DNA of 50,454 bases from Deltaproteobacteria bacterium (lineage in GTDB: Bacteria; Desulfobacterota; Binatia; UBA12015), in the NCBI GenBank assembly GCA_029262355.1, contig JAJCZO010000006.1, positions 1 through 50,454 of the forward strand, in the 5' to 3' direction. Below the pieces are notes generated by a model. The model did not search any database. It was not told the DNA's origin and saw only the letters and a list, made by a program, of their open reading frames with translations. Every line of letters starts with the position of its first letter. Within the stretch, counting starts at the first letter, position 1. A program made the translations under genes and the position numbers. Below are positions 25,301 through 34,010 of this stretch, one piece after another.

Positions 25301-26139
25301 TCCAGCTCTTCCGCAACGACATCGGTGACCTTCCCAGCGCGGCGAACCGGGGAGCGATCGGCTTTCGGCTCGTCGGAGGCAACCGGTCCGCGGCGGCCGA
25401 CTCAGCCTGGAGCAACCGCGACGGTGTCGGGGCTCGCCTCGAGATCGAGGTCGGTGATCGCACTCTGGTGCGAGAGCTTCGCGCCGGAGAAGGGTTCGCC
25501 TCGCAGAACAGCGCGACTCTCTACGCAGGACTCGGCGACGCTACCGCCGCGGATCGCGTGACGGTTCGCTGGCCGAGTGGTCGCACGCAGTCAGCCGACC
25601 GCATCGGCGCCGGCAGCCTGGTCACGTTCTACGAGAACCCGGACCACGCACCCAACGACAGCGGGACCGTCACCCAGACCCTGTCGCCCACCCCATCGGT
25701 GAACATGCCTCCACACCGACCTGCGCGCGAGTCGCTCGTGTTCTCCGAGATCGTCGGAGCCTCGACCGCGCCCCTGCGCGTGCTCACGACGACGGCCACC
25801 TGGTGTGAGTCGTGCCGAAGCGAACTGCCTGACGTCGCGAGACTTCGCGACCAGTTCTCCCCCACGGAACTCGATCTGGTTGCCCTACCGGTCGACGATA
25901 CCGACACTCCGGAGATGCTCCTCGCGTACACGCGCCAGTACGAACCTCGATACCGCATGCTCTACGATCGGTCCGAGGCCGACGTGAAGGCCGTGCAAGA
26001 GCTGATCGAAAAGAGGCTACGGACCGACGTGTTGCCAGCCTCGATCGTCATGAACGCCAACAACCAGGTGCTCGACGTGTTCTGGGGCTTGCCCACCGTC
26101 TCGGATCTCCGCGCCCTGCAGGAGAATCGATACCGATGA
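22354..26139 (+). CDS. Predicted selenoprotein: FG-GAP/ASPIC propeller with thioredoxin domain
   Basis: 1261 residues if TGA 25012-25014 is read as Sec887 (context FELPIDT-U-SQYWRTVV). Open frame continues in phase on both sides. Signal peptide 1-30; an alpha-helical region (40-270) with a terpene-cyclase-like DEQNEDGGWPF; a small alpha/beta domain (390-480); FG-GAP repeats from 528 (DLDRDGFDDIYV, DFDNDGDLDAML, DYDADGDPDAYL); Sec887; one more FG-GAP blade (DFDHDGWLDFAV); ASPIC/UnbV (about 980-1090, GVGARLEIEVG..RELRAGEGFASQNS); and a C-terminal TlpA-like thioredoxin domain with CESC at 1151-1154. The propeller and ASPIC parts lie on opposite sides of the TGA, so either half alone is incomplete. 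No ribosome site exists for a restart. Alternatives: nonsense mutation or sequencing error. Periplasmic or surface redox protein. Confidence 0.72.
25012..25041 (+). promoter_or_regulatory. Candidate bacterial SECIS element with in-frame TGA
   Basis: TGA 25012-25014, an 11-nt spacer (25015-25025), then GCGCAC (25026-25031), loop GGTC (25032-25035) and GTGCGC (25036-25041). The 11-nt spacing and GGUC loop match the SelB-binding hairpin of E. coli fdhF. Unlike fdhF, the stem has no bulged U. Confidence 0.68.
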
Positions 26140-27014
26140 TGTCGCACCTCGGCCGCGCCGCGTGGCTCGTCTGTCTCTCGTTTCTCGCGGCCTGCGAGAG
26201 TCCCCCTCCGCCTCAGACGACCTCCAAGATCCCGTTCCCACCCCAGACATGTGAGGTCGACCGGCGTGCGTCGGAAGGTCAGGATCCGCCCGCCCGCTTC
26301 GACTTCACCCTCGCAACGGGCTCACAGGACACCCTGGCCGAGCAGTACGAACGGCCGCGCTACACGAATTTCTTTCCACCCCGAACATTCGCTCAGATGT
26401 CCGAGCTGCGTGAAGAACATTGGGAACCCGAGGGAAGCGAGGCACCTACTGCCCGCGGCACCTACGAAGTCTCGGTGTTCCCTTGCCAAGACGGGTGGAC
26501 GACCGAGCAACAACGCCAAGCAAGCACGCTCATCGAAGCGACGCGCGCCGCCGCCGAGCGCCATGGCTGGACCGATTACGATCGCGCGGTCGAGGACGGG
26601 TTCTACCCGATGATGGGCCTCTCGGATCACTACGTGAACGACGAGTTCGCCAACGACGGGCGTATCCTGGATCCGGACCGACCGGAGTTCCTGATGTACT
26701 ACGACACCGCCGACGGGAAGGTGCTGTCGGGGATCATGTACGTCATGCCAGGGATCGGGCTCCGTGGCCCCCAACTCGGCGGGCCACAGACGATCTGGCA
26801 CTACCACGTCATGCCGGCGGCCTGCTACGTGAACGGGATCGCCGTCGAGCGGCCCGGAACCGACGGCTCCTGCTCCCGCGGCGTCCGGTCCGAAGTCTCA
26901 CCCGAAATGGTCCACGTGTGGTTCATCGACCGCAAGAATGGGCCATTCTCGTCAGCCATGATCCCTCCGGCCGGCACCGGCTCGGACACCGCGCCACGGC
27001 ACACGAAACCCTAG
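26136..27014 (+). CDS. Lipoprotein with WHYH motif, coupled to the selenoprotein
   Basis: 292 residues. ATG 26136 overlaps the selenoprotein stop (ATGA); a second ATG follows at once at 26139. Lipobox SFLAAC (Cys about 20). The conserved-looking core is GFYPMMGLSDHYVNDEF near 165, LDPDRPEFLMYYD, GPQTIWHYHVMPAACYVNG near 225 and PEMVHVWFIDRKNGPFSS near 260. The His-rich WHYH plus HVW pattern could bind a metal. From memory, related exported proteins with DPxRPExLxY...LHVW exist in Acidobacteria and other phyla without known function. Overlapping translation with the thioredoxin-bearing selenoprotein suggests a joint role. Confidence 0.8.
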   Translation: MMSHLGRAAWLVCLSFLAACESPPPPQTTSKIPFPPQTCEVDRRASEGQDPPARFDFTLATGSQDTLAEQYERPRYTNFFPPRTFAQMSELREEHWEPEGSEAPTARGTYEVSVFPCQDGWTTEQQRQASTLIEATRAAAERHGWTDYDRAVEDGFYPMMGLSDHYVNDEFANDGRILDPDRPEFLMYYDTADGKVLSGIMYVMPGIGLRGPQLGGPQTIWHYHVMPAACYVNGIAVERPGTDGSCSRGVRSEVSPEMVHVWFIDRKNGPFSSAMIPPAGTGSDTAPRHTKP

Positions 27015-27121
27015 ACGGGCTGGTCGAGAATCGGGGCCCCGCGGGGCCAGAAAGGCGTCGTTCTGGCGGGAAAGTTCGTGGCCTGGCGCTCCGCGCGCGT
27101 GGTAGCCTCCGAGGCTTGCAC

Positions 27122-30100
27122 ATGTCCCGCATCCTCTCCCAAAGCCTCTTGCCCCGCCTTCTTCCGATCCTCGTGACGGTGCTCGTCACGAGCGCGACGA
27201 GCCTCGCCGGTGAGGGCCCCTTTGCCACATTCGAGTCGCCGCCCGTGCGACCGGCGGCGCTCTCCCCGGCCGGCGATCGCTTGTTCGTGGTGAACACACC
27301 CGGCTCTCACCTCGAGATCTTCGCCGTCGACGGGTCCGGCCTCACCTACGAGTCCTCCGTCGCCGTTGGCCTCGAACCCGTCTCGGTCGCCGTACGGAAT
27401 GCGAACGAAGTCTGGGTCGTGAACCACGTGTCCGACAGTGTGAGCATCGTAGACGTGTCGACGTCTCCCGCTCGTGTGGTGCGTACCCTGCTCGTCGGCG
27501 ACGAGCCCAGCGACATCGTATTCGCCGGACCGTCCGATGGGCGAGCGTTCATCACGACGGCCCACCGCGGTCAAAACCATCCGCTCGACCCGGAGCCCTT
27601 CACCCAAGAGGTCGGGCGGGCCGACGTCTGGATCTTCGACGCGACCAACCTCGGCGCCGGTCTCGGCGGCATTCCCGAAGCGATCCTCTCGATGTTCGGC
27701 GACACGCCCCGCGCGCTCGCGCGCTCCGCAGACGGAAGCACCGTATACGCCAGCGTGTTCCGGTCGGGCAGCCGAACGACCACCGTGCCCGCCTATGCCG
27801 TGTGCGATGGAGGTCAGGGCGCCGCCCCCTGCGCGGCCGGCCCGCTCACGATTCCGGGAGGAGTCCCCGCCCCGAATCAGAACCTCGATGGCGTACCCGG
27901 TCCTGAAACCGGCTTGATCGTGAAGTTCGATCCACTCAGCGGGATCTGGCTGGACGAGCTGAGCCGCGACTGGAGCGGAGCCGTCCCATACTCGTTGCCT
28001 GACGAAGACGTGTTCGTCATCGACGCCGACGCCGCCGTTCCCATCGAAACGGCGAGCGTCACCGACGTCGGAACGGTGCTCTACGCCATGGCCGTGAACC
28101 CGGCCAGCGGAGTCCTCTACGTCGCCAACACCGAGGCGATCAATCACGTACGCCTGGAGGCAAGCGTCCAGGCGCACCAGCACGAAACACGAATCTCGGT
28201 CGTTCCAGCCGGAGGGGGTGCCGCCGTGGCGAGACACCTCAACAAGCACATCAATTACGCCACCGTCCCGAGCCCAGCGGGGGTCGCGGACGCCAGTCTG
28301 GCCACCCCGACCGCGATCGCCGTTGATGCCACCGGAACGACGCTCTTCGTCGCCGCCTTCGGATCGAGCAAGATCGGCGTGTTCTCGACTTCGGAGATCG
28401 AAGCCGACACGTTCACCCCCGCCGCAGCCGATCACGTCGAGCTCTCGGGTGGTGGCCCGAGCGGCATCGTGATCGACGAAGCCCGCGGCCGGCTCTACGT
28501 ACCAACCCGATTCGACAACGGCGTGAGCATCGTCGACATCGGTACGAAGAGTGAGATCGGCCACCTCACGCTCCACAACCCAGAGCCCCAGCACGTCGTC
28601 GCGGGGCGACCGTTCCTTTACGATGCCCGCCGCACATCGAGCAATGGTGAGGCGAGCTGCGCGAGCTGTCACGTGTTCGGCGATCTCGATGGGCTCGCGT
28701 GGGACCTGGGAAGCGAAGTAGGACCGGTCGTAGCGAACCCTCTACCTCGCGTTACCCCGAACCCGGTTCCCCCCGGACTCGATGCCGACTTCCATCCGCT
28801 CAAGGGACCGATGCGCACCCAAACTCTGCGCGGGATGGCGACGCACGGGGCGATGCACTGGCGTGGCGACCGCACCGGCGGACTCGACATCGGCGGGCAA
28901 TACGACGACGAGCGGGCCGCGTTCGATCAGTTCAACCCGGCGTTCGTGGGGCTCATGGGGCGGGCGACCGAACTCGAGCAAGCCGACATGGACGCGTTCA
29001 CCGACTTCATCCTCGAGGTGGTCCTGGCGCCCAACCCGTATCGCAACCTCGACGACTCCCTCACCGCGGCTCAACAGGTCTCACTCGATTTCTTCACGCA
29101 ACCAGGCGCGTGCAGTACGTGCCATGTCCTGAACCCGGGAAGTGGCTTCTTCGGGACCGATTCGAGGTCCTCGGTCATGGCCGAGTTCGTGCAGTTCATG
29201 AAGGTCCCGCAACTGCGCACGATGTACCAGCAGATCGGGCGGTACAAAGGCGTGCTCTCCTCGACGATCAGCGGCATTCCGACCTCGGGAGACGAGATCC
29301 GAGGCTTCGGGTTCAACCACGACGGCAGTACCGAGATGGTGACCGAGGGCGGGCTGGAGTTCCTGGTCGTCTTCGACAGCCACTTCGCGCCGATCGTAGG
29401 TCAGCAGGTGACCTACAACGCGGCAACGGCGGTCGTCGCGGGCCCTCGGGCCGACCTTCTCCTCGCACGAGGCGCGGCCGGCGAGTGCGACGTGATCGTC
29501 AAGGGTGTCGTCGGCGGCGAGGCGCGGGGCTACTACCGCACCGCGACCGGCGACTTCCAAAGCGATCGGGCCAGCGAGCCGGCCCTCGCGGAAGCAACGC
29601 TGCGCGGTTTCGGCCTCCTCGCGGGCCAGGAGATCACGTACACCTGCACTCCGCCATCCAGCGGCGTGCAGATGGGCGTCGACAGGGACTTCGATGGAGT
29701 GTTCGACCGCGACGAGCTCGACGCCGGCACGGACCCCACTGATGAAACGAGCCGGCCGTATTACGACACCTTCGTTCTCCGGAAAGCGAAGCCAACCAGC
29801 GGCTCCGAAAAATTTCAGACGATCGGCCCGGTCAACCTCGCCGACACCCTTGGATCGAGCAACTACATCGTACGAAAGCTCCAGATGTTGGGCGCGCCGG
29901 CCGACGTGGGGAACGGGATCGCGTACCCCACCCACCTCACCGAGTATCGACTCCTAGCCGCGCCAGGCACGCCGCACTTCAGCGGGCTGGAGGACGTCGT
30001 CACGAAGACGAGCTGCTCCGACCTCACGGTACAGCTGAAGAAGGCCTCCGCGCTTCTGGTGCCGACCAACACCGACGAGAGCGCACCCACGACGGCGCCG

Positions 30101-30589
30101 CTCGAGCTCGAGCACAACCTCGACCACTTCCTTTGCTACGACGCCAAAGTTCAAAAGAAGGCCGGCGACGGCTCTCCGTTGCCGAAGTTTCAGAAGGGAG
30201 CTCAGGTCGACGTAGACGACGGCAGCACCACGCGCACCTACGAGCTGACGAAGATCCGGAGGCTCTGCGTGCCCACGGCCAAATCGGGGACGCCGGTCTT
30301 TCTCTCGGGGCCGGACGCCGGGCTGCCGGCGCCCATCACTCCGGCCACGATCCGCAACCCCGACCGCTACCTCGTGTGCTACATCGCCAAACTCGCGAAG
30401 AAGGACATCGCGCAGCAGGGCTGCGGCCCGCTGATCCCTGGAGACAAGGGCACGACATTCTCCCCCAAGCAGGTCGCCGCGCCCCGCGCCTCCGGACTCC
30501 ATGTGGCCGATCAGCTCGGCCAAAGGCAGCTCGACACCCCCAAGCTCCGCGAGATCTGCATGAACGCCGAGGTCACTTTCGGCCCGTAG
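27122..30589 (+). CDS. Secreted beta-propeller / di-heme cytochrome c protein
   Basis: 1155 residues. The true start is ATG 27122, which opens a signal peptide (MSRILSQSLLPRLLPILVTVLV..SLAG); the frame is open far upstream by chance. Residues 30-490 form a YVTN/YncE-type propeller (DRLFVVNTPGSHLEIFAVDG, GVLYVANTEA). Two c-type heme sites are CASCH (513-517) and CSTCH (664-668), in a MauG/cytochrome-peroxidase-like arrangement. A calcium-loop motif (DRDFDGVFDRDELDAGTDP) comes near 860. The tail contains two Cys-rich beta units (LDHFLCYDAKV..RRLCVPT and RYLVCYIAKL..REICM). Periplasmic or surface electron transfer or oxidation; substrate unknown. Last gene of the exported-protein block, converging on the sulfatase. 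Confidence 0.87.
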   Translation: MSRILSQSLLPRLLPILVTVLVTSATSLAGEGPFATFESPPVRPAALSPAGDRLFVVNTPGSHLEIFAVDGSGLTYESSVAVGLEPVSVAVRNANEVWVVNHVSDSVSIVDVSTSPARVVRTLLVGDEPSDIVFAGPSDGRAFITTAHRGQNHPLDPEPFTQEVGRADVWIFDATNLGAGLGGIPEAILSMFGDTPRALARSADGSTVYASVFRSGSRTTTVPAYAVCDGGQGAAPCAAGPLTIPGGVPAPNQNLDGVPGPETGLIVKFDPLSGIWLDELSRDWSGAVPYSLPDEDVFVIDADAAVPIETASVTDVGTVLYAMAVNPASGVLYVANTEAINHVRLEASVQAHQHETRISVVPAGGGAAVARHLNKHINYATVPSPAGVADASLATPTAIAVDATGTTLFVAAFGSSKIGVFSTSEIEADTFTPAAADHVELSGGGPSGIVIDEARGRLYVPTRFDNGVSIVDIGTKSEIGHLTLHNPEPQHVVAGRPFLYDARRTSSNGEASCASCHVFGDLDGLAWDLGSEVGPVVANPLPRVTPNPVPPGLDADFHPLKGPMRTQTLRGMATHGAMHWRGDRTGGLDIGGQYDDERAAFDQFNPAFVGLMGRATELEQADMDAFTDFILEVVLAPNPYRNLDDSLTAAQQVSLDFFTQPGACSTCHVLNPGSGFFGTDSRSSVMAEFVQFMKVPQLRTMYQQIGRYKGVLSSTISGIPTSGDEIRGFGFNHDGSTEMVTEGGLEFLVVFDSHFAPIVGQQVTYNAATAVVAGPRADLLLARGAAGECDVIVKGVVGGEARGYYRTATGDFQSDRASEPALAEATLRGFGLLAGQEITYTCTPPSSGVQMGVDRDFDGVFDRDELDAGTDPTDETSRPYYDTFVLRKAKPTSGSEKFQTIGPVNLADTLGSSNYIVRKLQMLGAPADVGNGIAYPTHLTEYRLLAAPGTPHFSGLEDVVTKTSCSDLTVQLKKASALLVPTNTDESAPTTAPLELEHNLDHFLCYDAKVQKKAGDGSPLPKFQKGAQVDVDDGSTTRTYELTKIRRLCVPTAKSGTPVFLSGPDAGLPAPITPATIRNPDRYLVCYIAKLAKKDIAQQGCGPLIPGDKGTTFSPKQVAAPRASGLHVADQLGQRQLDTPKLREICMNAEVTFGP

Positions 30590-30596
30590 GCCGTCC

Positions 30597-31904
30597 TCAC
30601 TTCGCGTAGCCCAGCGCCTTCAGCTTCTCGATCTTCTTGGGGTCCAGCGGGATACGAACCATGCCGGGTTCGAACCGAGGCGCATCGCGCATCGCGCCGT
30701 TCAGATCTTCGGCAAGCTGCCGCCCGATCTCGGGGTGCTGAGCGAGGACGCTCCGGGTCTCGCGAGCATCGGCGGCAAGATCGAACAGCTCGTCCGGCAG
30801 CTGGTCGTGCGCCAGGAACTTGAAGCCGCCCCGGATCACACCGCGGCTCTCGCTTCGCACTTTCTTCTTCTTGGCACCGTCGTCCCAGATCAGCTGGGTA
30901 TAAACGGAACGCTCGGCGCCCGGCTCCGGCGCATCCTCGGGAAGCAGGGAGCGCCCGACGTGGGTCGACTCACCCGGATGCCGTGCTAGCGCGAGGAACG
31001 TGGGGGCAACGTCGATCAAGCTCGCGCGGCGATCGATTCGCCGGCCTGACGGCCAGCGGCTCGGCGAATGGAGCAAGAGAGGAACGTCTACGACCTCCGT
31101 GTAGAGAGTGCGGCCGTGCTGGTCGCCTCCGTGTTCACCGAACTCCTCACCGTGATCGCTGGTGACGATCACGACCGTGTCTGACGACCAATCGAACGAT
31201 TCAAACAGCCTCTCGACGTACTGATCGACGTAGCGAATCTCGCTGTCATAGCGAGCGAGGGCATCCCCGAGATCGTCCCCGTCCACGGACGGCGAAGCGT
31301 TCGCGGCGTACCACGGCTCGCGCTCGTGATAGGGCAAGTGGGGGTCCATGTAATGAACGTAGAGGAAGTACGGCTCACTGGACCGAATCTCGTCACGCCA
31401 TCGGACGAGCGTCTCGTTGACCGCCTCCGCCGATGCGTAATTCGTGCTCGAGAAGTGGTCGAACCCACGATCGAAGCCGGGCTTTTCGCTCACGTTCTGG
31501 TTGTCGGTAACCGCGAACGTCTCGTACCCGACTGCCTTGAGGCTCTCCGACAAGGTCGGTGCGGCGGCCGGCAATACCTTCACCTCAAAGCTCTGTCGAT
31601 CCGCCGCCAGCCCCGCGACGTGCATGCCGTGCTGGAACGGATGTAGCGACAGGAAGAGCGACGCCATGGCAGGCGCCGTCCACGAGGATGTCGAGTGCGC
31701 GTTCGTGAACACGAGAGACTTCTCGGCAAGCAACGAGAGGAATGGCGCCGTATCCGCCGAATGACCATAGAACGGGAGACGATCGGAACGCAGGGTATCG
31801 ATGACGATGAGAACGAGATTCGGGCGCGACGCCTCCTGCGCGACGCGCGGCTCGCATCCCGAACAGAATACGATAGCCGCTACGACGAAGAAGAGGCGTC
31901 TCAC
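30597..31904 (-). CDS. Sulfatase-like lipoprotein (alkaline phosphatase superfamily)
   Basis: 435 residues. The start is a GTG at 31904 that overlaps the upstream gene's TGA (GTGA); a longer in-frame start would run deep into that gene. The signal VRRLFFVVAAIVFCSGC has a lipobox Cys. Sulfatase fold: NLVLIVIDTLRSDRL metal site, SSWTAPAMASLFLSLHP at the nucleophile, MDPHLPY, and VTSDHGEEFGEHG carrying the metal-binding Asp-His pair. The canonical formylglycine motif C/S-x-P-x-R is absent (W-T-A-P-A), so it may be a phosphohydrolase or phosphotransferase instead. Ends LKALGYAK, as in many such sulfatase homologues. Confidence 0.88.
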   Translation of the reverse strand: MRRLFFVVAAIVFCSGCEPRVAQEASRPNLVLIVIDTLRSDRLPFYGHSADTAPFLSLLAEKSLVFTNAHSTSSWTAPAMASLFLSLHPFQHGMHVAGLAADRQSFEVKVLPAAAPTLSESLKAVGYETFAVTDNQNVSEKPGFDRGFDHFSSTNYASAEAVNETLVRWRDEIRSSEPYFLYVHYMDPHLPYHEREPWYAANASPSVDGDDLGDALARYDSEIRYVDQYVERLFESFDWSSDTVVIVTSDHGEEFGEHGGDQHGRTLYTEVVDVPLLLHSPSRWPSGRRIDRRASLIDVAPTFLALARHPGESTHVGRSLLPEDAPEPGAERSVYTQLIWDDGAKKKKVRSESRGVIRGGFKFLAHDQLPDELFDLAADARETRSVLAQHPEIGRQLAEDLNGAMRDAPRFEPGMVRIPLDPKKIEKLKALGYAK

Positions 31905-33067
31905 CCGCGGCGCCAGAACCAGCCGGCCACGAGCACCCCGACGACGACCAAGGCAGCAATCCACCCCGGAAATCCACCGCCGGCCTCGGCATCACGCGCG
32001 GTCGATTGGTCGGCTTCACTCCGAGCCGGGACAACCGCCGCCGTGCCCGCCCGGCCGGCGGCGGGCCCGGCCGGCGCCGCCTCGGGTTCGGCGGGGACGG
32101 GTTCGGCTGCGACCACAGCCGACGAGACCTCTTCGAGAACCGCTACGGTCTCGACGGCTAGATCGCAGCCGTGCAAGGAGAAGGCGGGGCCAGGACCGCC
32201 GCCGTAGTCGGAAAAGGACTGCTCGCGGTAGTTCCGAACCCACGACTGCAAAACCGCGGTGGGGTCGAGTTCCCGCTCTGCGCGCGTAACCTTGCGGGGC
32301 TGGTCGTCTTCGCCGGCCTCGGGACATCTCTCGACCAAGGCACTCAGCGACGCCAAGGCCTCGCCACGATCGCCGCCGCGATAGCGCGCCATGGCGGCGG
32401 CGAACGCGGCATCGAGTGCCAGATCCCCGGCGGCCTCGTCCGACAGCTGCTGAAAGGCAGCCGCCGCAGCCTCGTAATCACCCGCATCGAGCAGTGCATT
32501 CGCGGTCGCGAACTGACTCGCTTCCACCAGCGACGGTTCGACACCCTCCGTGTCGTTGAGAGCCTCGAGGATCTCCAGCCCCTCGTCGTGCCGCCCGAGG
32601 GCAATGGCCGCCTGTGCGTGCCCCAGCGTTGCGAGATGCCCCAGATCACCGCCGGCCGCCGAGGCCTTTGCGAACCATTCGCGGGCATCCGCCAACTTCC
32701 CCGCGCCGATTGCAGCGGCCGCCAGCCCGAGCTCCGCGTGGCTCGCGATCGGGGCCTTGAAGGGTCCCATCGAGGCAGCTGCCGACGGATCCTCTAGGGC
32801 GCGCAGGAACATCTTGCGGGCCGTTCCGTAATTGCCCTGACGGAGATACGCGTCTCCGAGGACGGTGAGCACAGACGGGGGGAGGTTATCGGTTCCCCTG
32901 CGACCCAGCTCGATGAGGAGCTCGGCGCCCGCGGCAGGGTCGGTCTTGTAGACCTCGAACGCCTCCCCCCATTCCGGATAGCTCTGTGCGTGGGCCAGGG
33001 GAGCCGCCGCGAACAGGAGCGAGAGAAGGAGGAGAGGAGCGGGAAGGTGGCGCAAGGAAGATGGCAT
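31901..33067 (-). CDS. TPR-repeat exported protein with C-terminal membrane anchor
   Basis: 388 residues. Signal peptide MPSSLRHLPAPLLLLSLLFAAAPLAHA, then about five or six tetratricopeptide-like helical pairs (VLTVLGDAYLRQGNYGTARKMFLRAL; ATANALLDAGDYEAAAAAFQQL; residues 40-265). A Pro/Ala-rich linker of about 60 residues leads to a single C-terminal transmembrane helix ending GWFWRRG. The layout (Gly-rich turn, short helix, RR tail) looks like a surface-protein sorting tail of the GlyGly/MYXO type, though no defined signature is present. Overlaps the sulfatase gene by GTGA, so both are translated together. Confidence 0.83.
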   Translation of the reverse strand: MPSSLRHLPAPLLLLSLLFAAAPLAHAQSYPEWGEAFEVYKTDPAAGAELLIELGRRGTDNLPPSVLTVLGDAYLRQGNYGTARKMFLRALEDPSAAASMGPFKAPIASHAELGLAAAAIGAGKLADAREWFAKASAAGGDLGHLATLGHAQAAIALGRHDEGLEILEALNDTEGVEPSLVEASQFATANALLDAGDYEAAAAAFQQLSDEAAGDLALDAAFAAAMARYRGGDRGEALASLSALVERCPEAGEDDQPRKVTRAERELDPTAVLQSWVRNYREQSFSDYGGGPGPAFSLHGCDLAVETVAVLEEVSSAVVAAEPVPAEPEAAPAGPAAGRAGTAAVVPARSEADQSTARDAEAGGGFPGWIAALVVVGVLVAGWFWRRG

Positions 33068-33330
33068 CGGAAGAGAATCCTATTCAGGCAAGCGGAGCCG
33101 CACCCGTGCGGCGGTTCAAAGAACCAGCTTGCCTGGCCCACTCGACGCCGGTCAAGCAGGCGGTGGGACCATCCACGGCGGCTCTGCGCGCACTGGCGGC
33201 TACGAGCCGAATCCGCCCCTCGGCGACACGAGCAAGACCCCAGAGAGCAGCCCCTCGTCACGTAGATCCACGGAGTTCTACGCCGGGATCGAACATCTGG
33301 TCGATCTCCAAGTCGACGGAACGCGCGGCG

Positions 33331-33912
33331 TCAGATCTTCTGGCGAAGCGACGGCAGCATCTCTCCTTCAGCCACGAAATGCAGTGCGATTCCGTTGTTG
33401 CAGTAGCGCAGCCCGGTGGGCTTCGGGCCGTCGTCGAACACGTGGCCCTGGTGCCCGTCGCACCGCGCACAATGATACTCCGTGCGCGGGAGCACGAGCT
33501 TGAAGTCCCGGCTGGTCCCCAGACGCCCCTCGATGGGCTCGTAGAAACTCGGCCAGCCGGTCCCACTGTCGAACTTGGCGTTCGAGCTGAAGAGCGGCAA
33601 GTTGCAGGCGGCACACACGTACGTGCCGGCTTTCTTCTCGTCGTTCAGCGGACTCGAATACGCCCGCTCGGTGCCCTCCTCGAACAAGACGTTGTACGCC
33701 TTGGGCGACATGAGCTTTGCCCAGTCTTGCTTCGAAAGAGTCAGCGGCCGCCAGTCGAGCGGATGGGCCGGCGCCGAACCTGCCGGTGCCTCCGCGATCG
33801 CTGGGGAGACCCAGCTACCGAGCCGCCAAGCTACGCCACCCGCAAGAAGGCCTCCGACCGCCCAAAGGACGCTGCGGCGCGATTGTCCTGTCCTCGTGTC
33901 TTGATCCTTCAT
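33331..33912 (-). CDS. msrB: Peptide methionine (R)-S-oxide reductase, exported
   Basis: 193 residues. The N-terminus carries a twin-arginine-like signal (GQSRRSVLWAVGGLLAGG). The MsrB domain (50-193) has both zinc CxxC pairs (CAAC near 97, CARC near 145), the SGTGWPSFYEP loop, HVFDDGPKPTGLRYC and the catalytic Cys in RYCNNGIALHF; the usual RYCINS/RYCVNS is here RYCNNG. It repairs oxidised methionine in periplasmic proteins. Divergent from the nitronate-monooxygenase-like gene with a 98-bp shared upstream region. The 263 bp between it and the TPR gene hold no visible gene. Confidence 0.93.
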   Translation of the reverse strand: MKDQDTRTGQSRRSVLWAVGGLLAGGVAWRLGSWVSPAIAEAPAGSAPAHPLDWRPLTLSKQDWAKLMSPKAYNVLFEEGTERAYSSPLNDEKKAGTYVCAACNLPLFSSNAKFDSGTGWPSFYEPIEGRLGTSRDFKLVLPRTEYHCARCDGHQGHVFDDGPKPTGLRYCNNGIALHFVAEGEMLPSLRQKI

Positions 33913-34010
33913 CTCACCTGAGAATACCGTACCAGAGGCCCCAACGTTACCAGCCGGGCGCGCCCCGCCCCGCTACGTTACGGTTTCTCCCACGAGAGGG
34001 AGATCACGAC

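Noticed and set aside
25036-26139. Independent gene starting at GTG 25036 (FG-GAP/ASPIC/thioredoxin)
   Set aside because: It is in the same phase as the upstream frame, has no ribosome site, and its GTG lies inside the SECIS stem. It would lack a signal peptide although its domains are extracytoplasmic.
26420-27121. N-terminal extension of the propeller/cytochrome gene
   Set aside because: The extension is Arg-rich, overlaps the lipoprotein gene in another phase, and would bury the clear signal peptide at 27122.
33068-33330. Short open frames between the TPR gene and msrB
   Set aside because: They overlap in several phases without ribosome sites or motifs; treated as intergenic.
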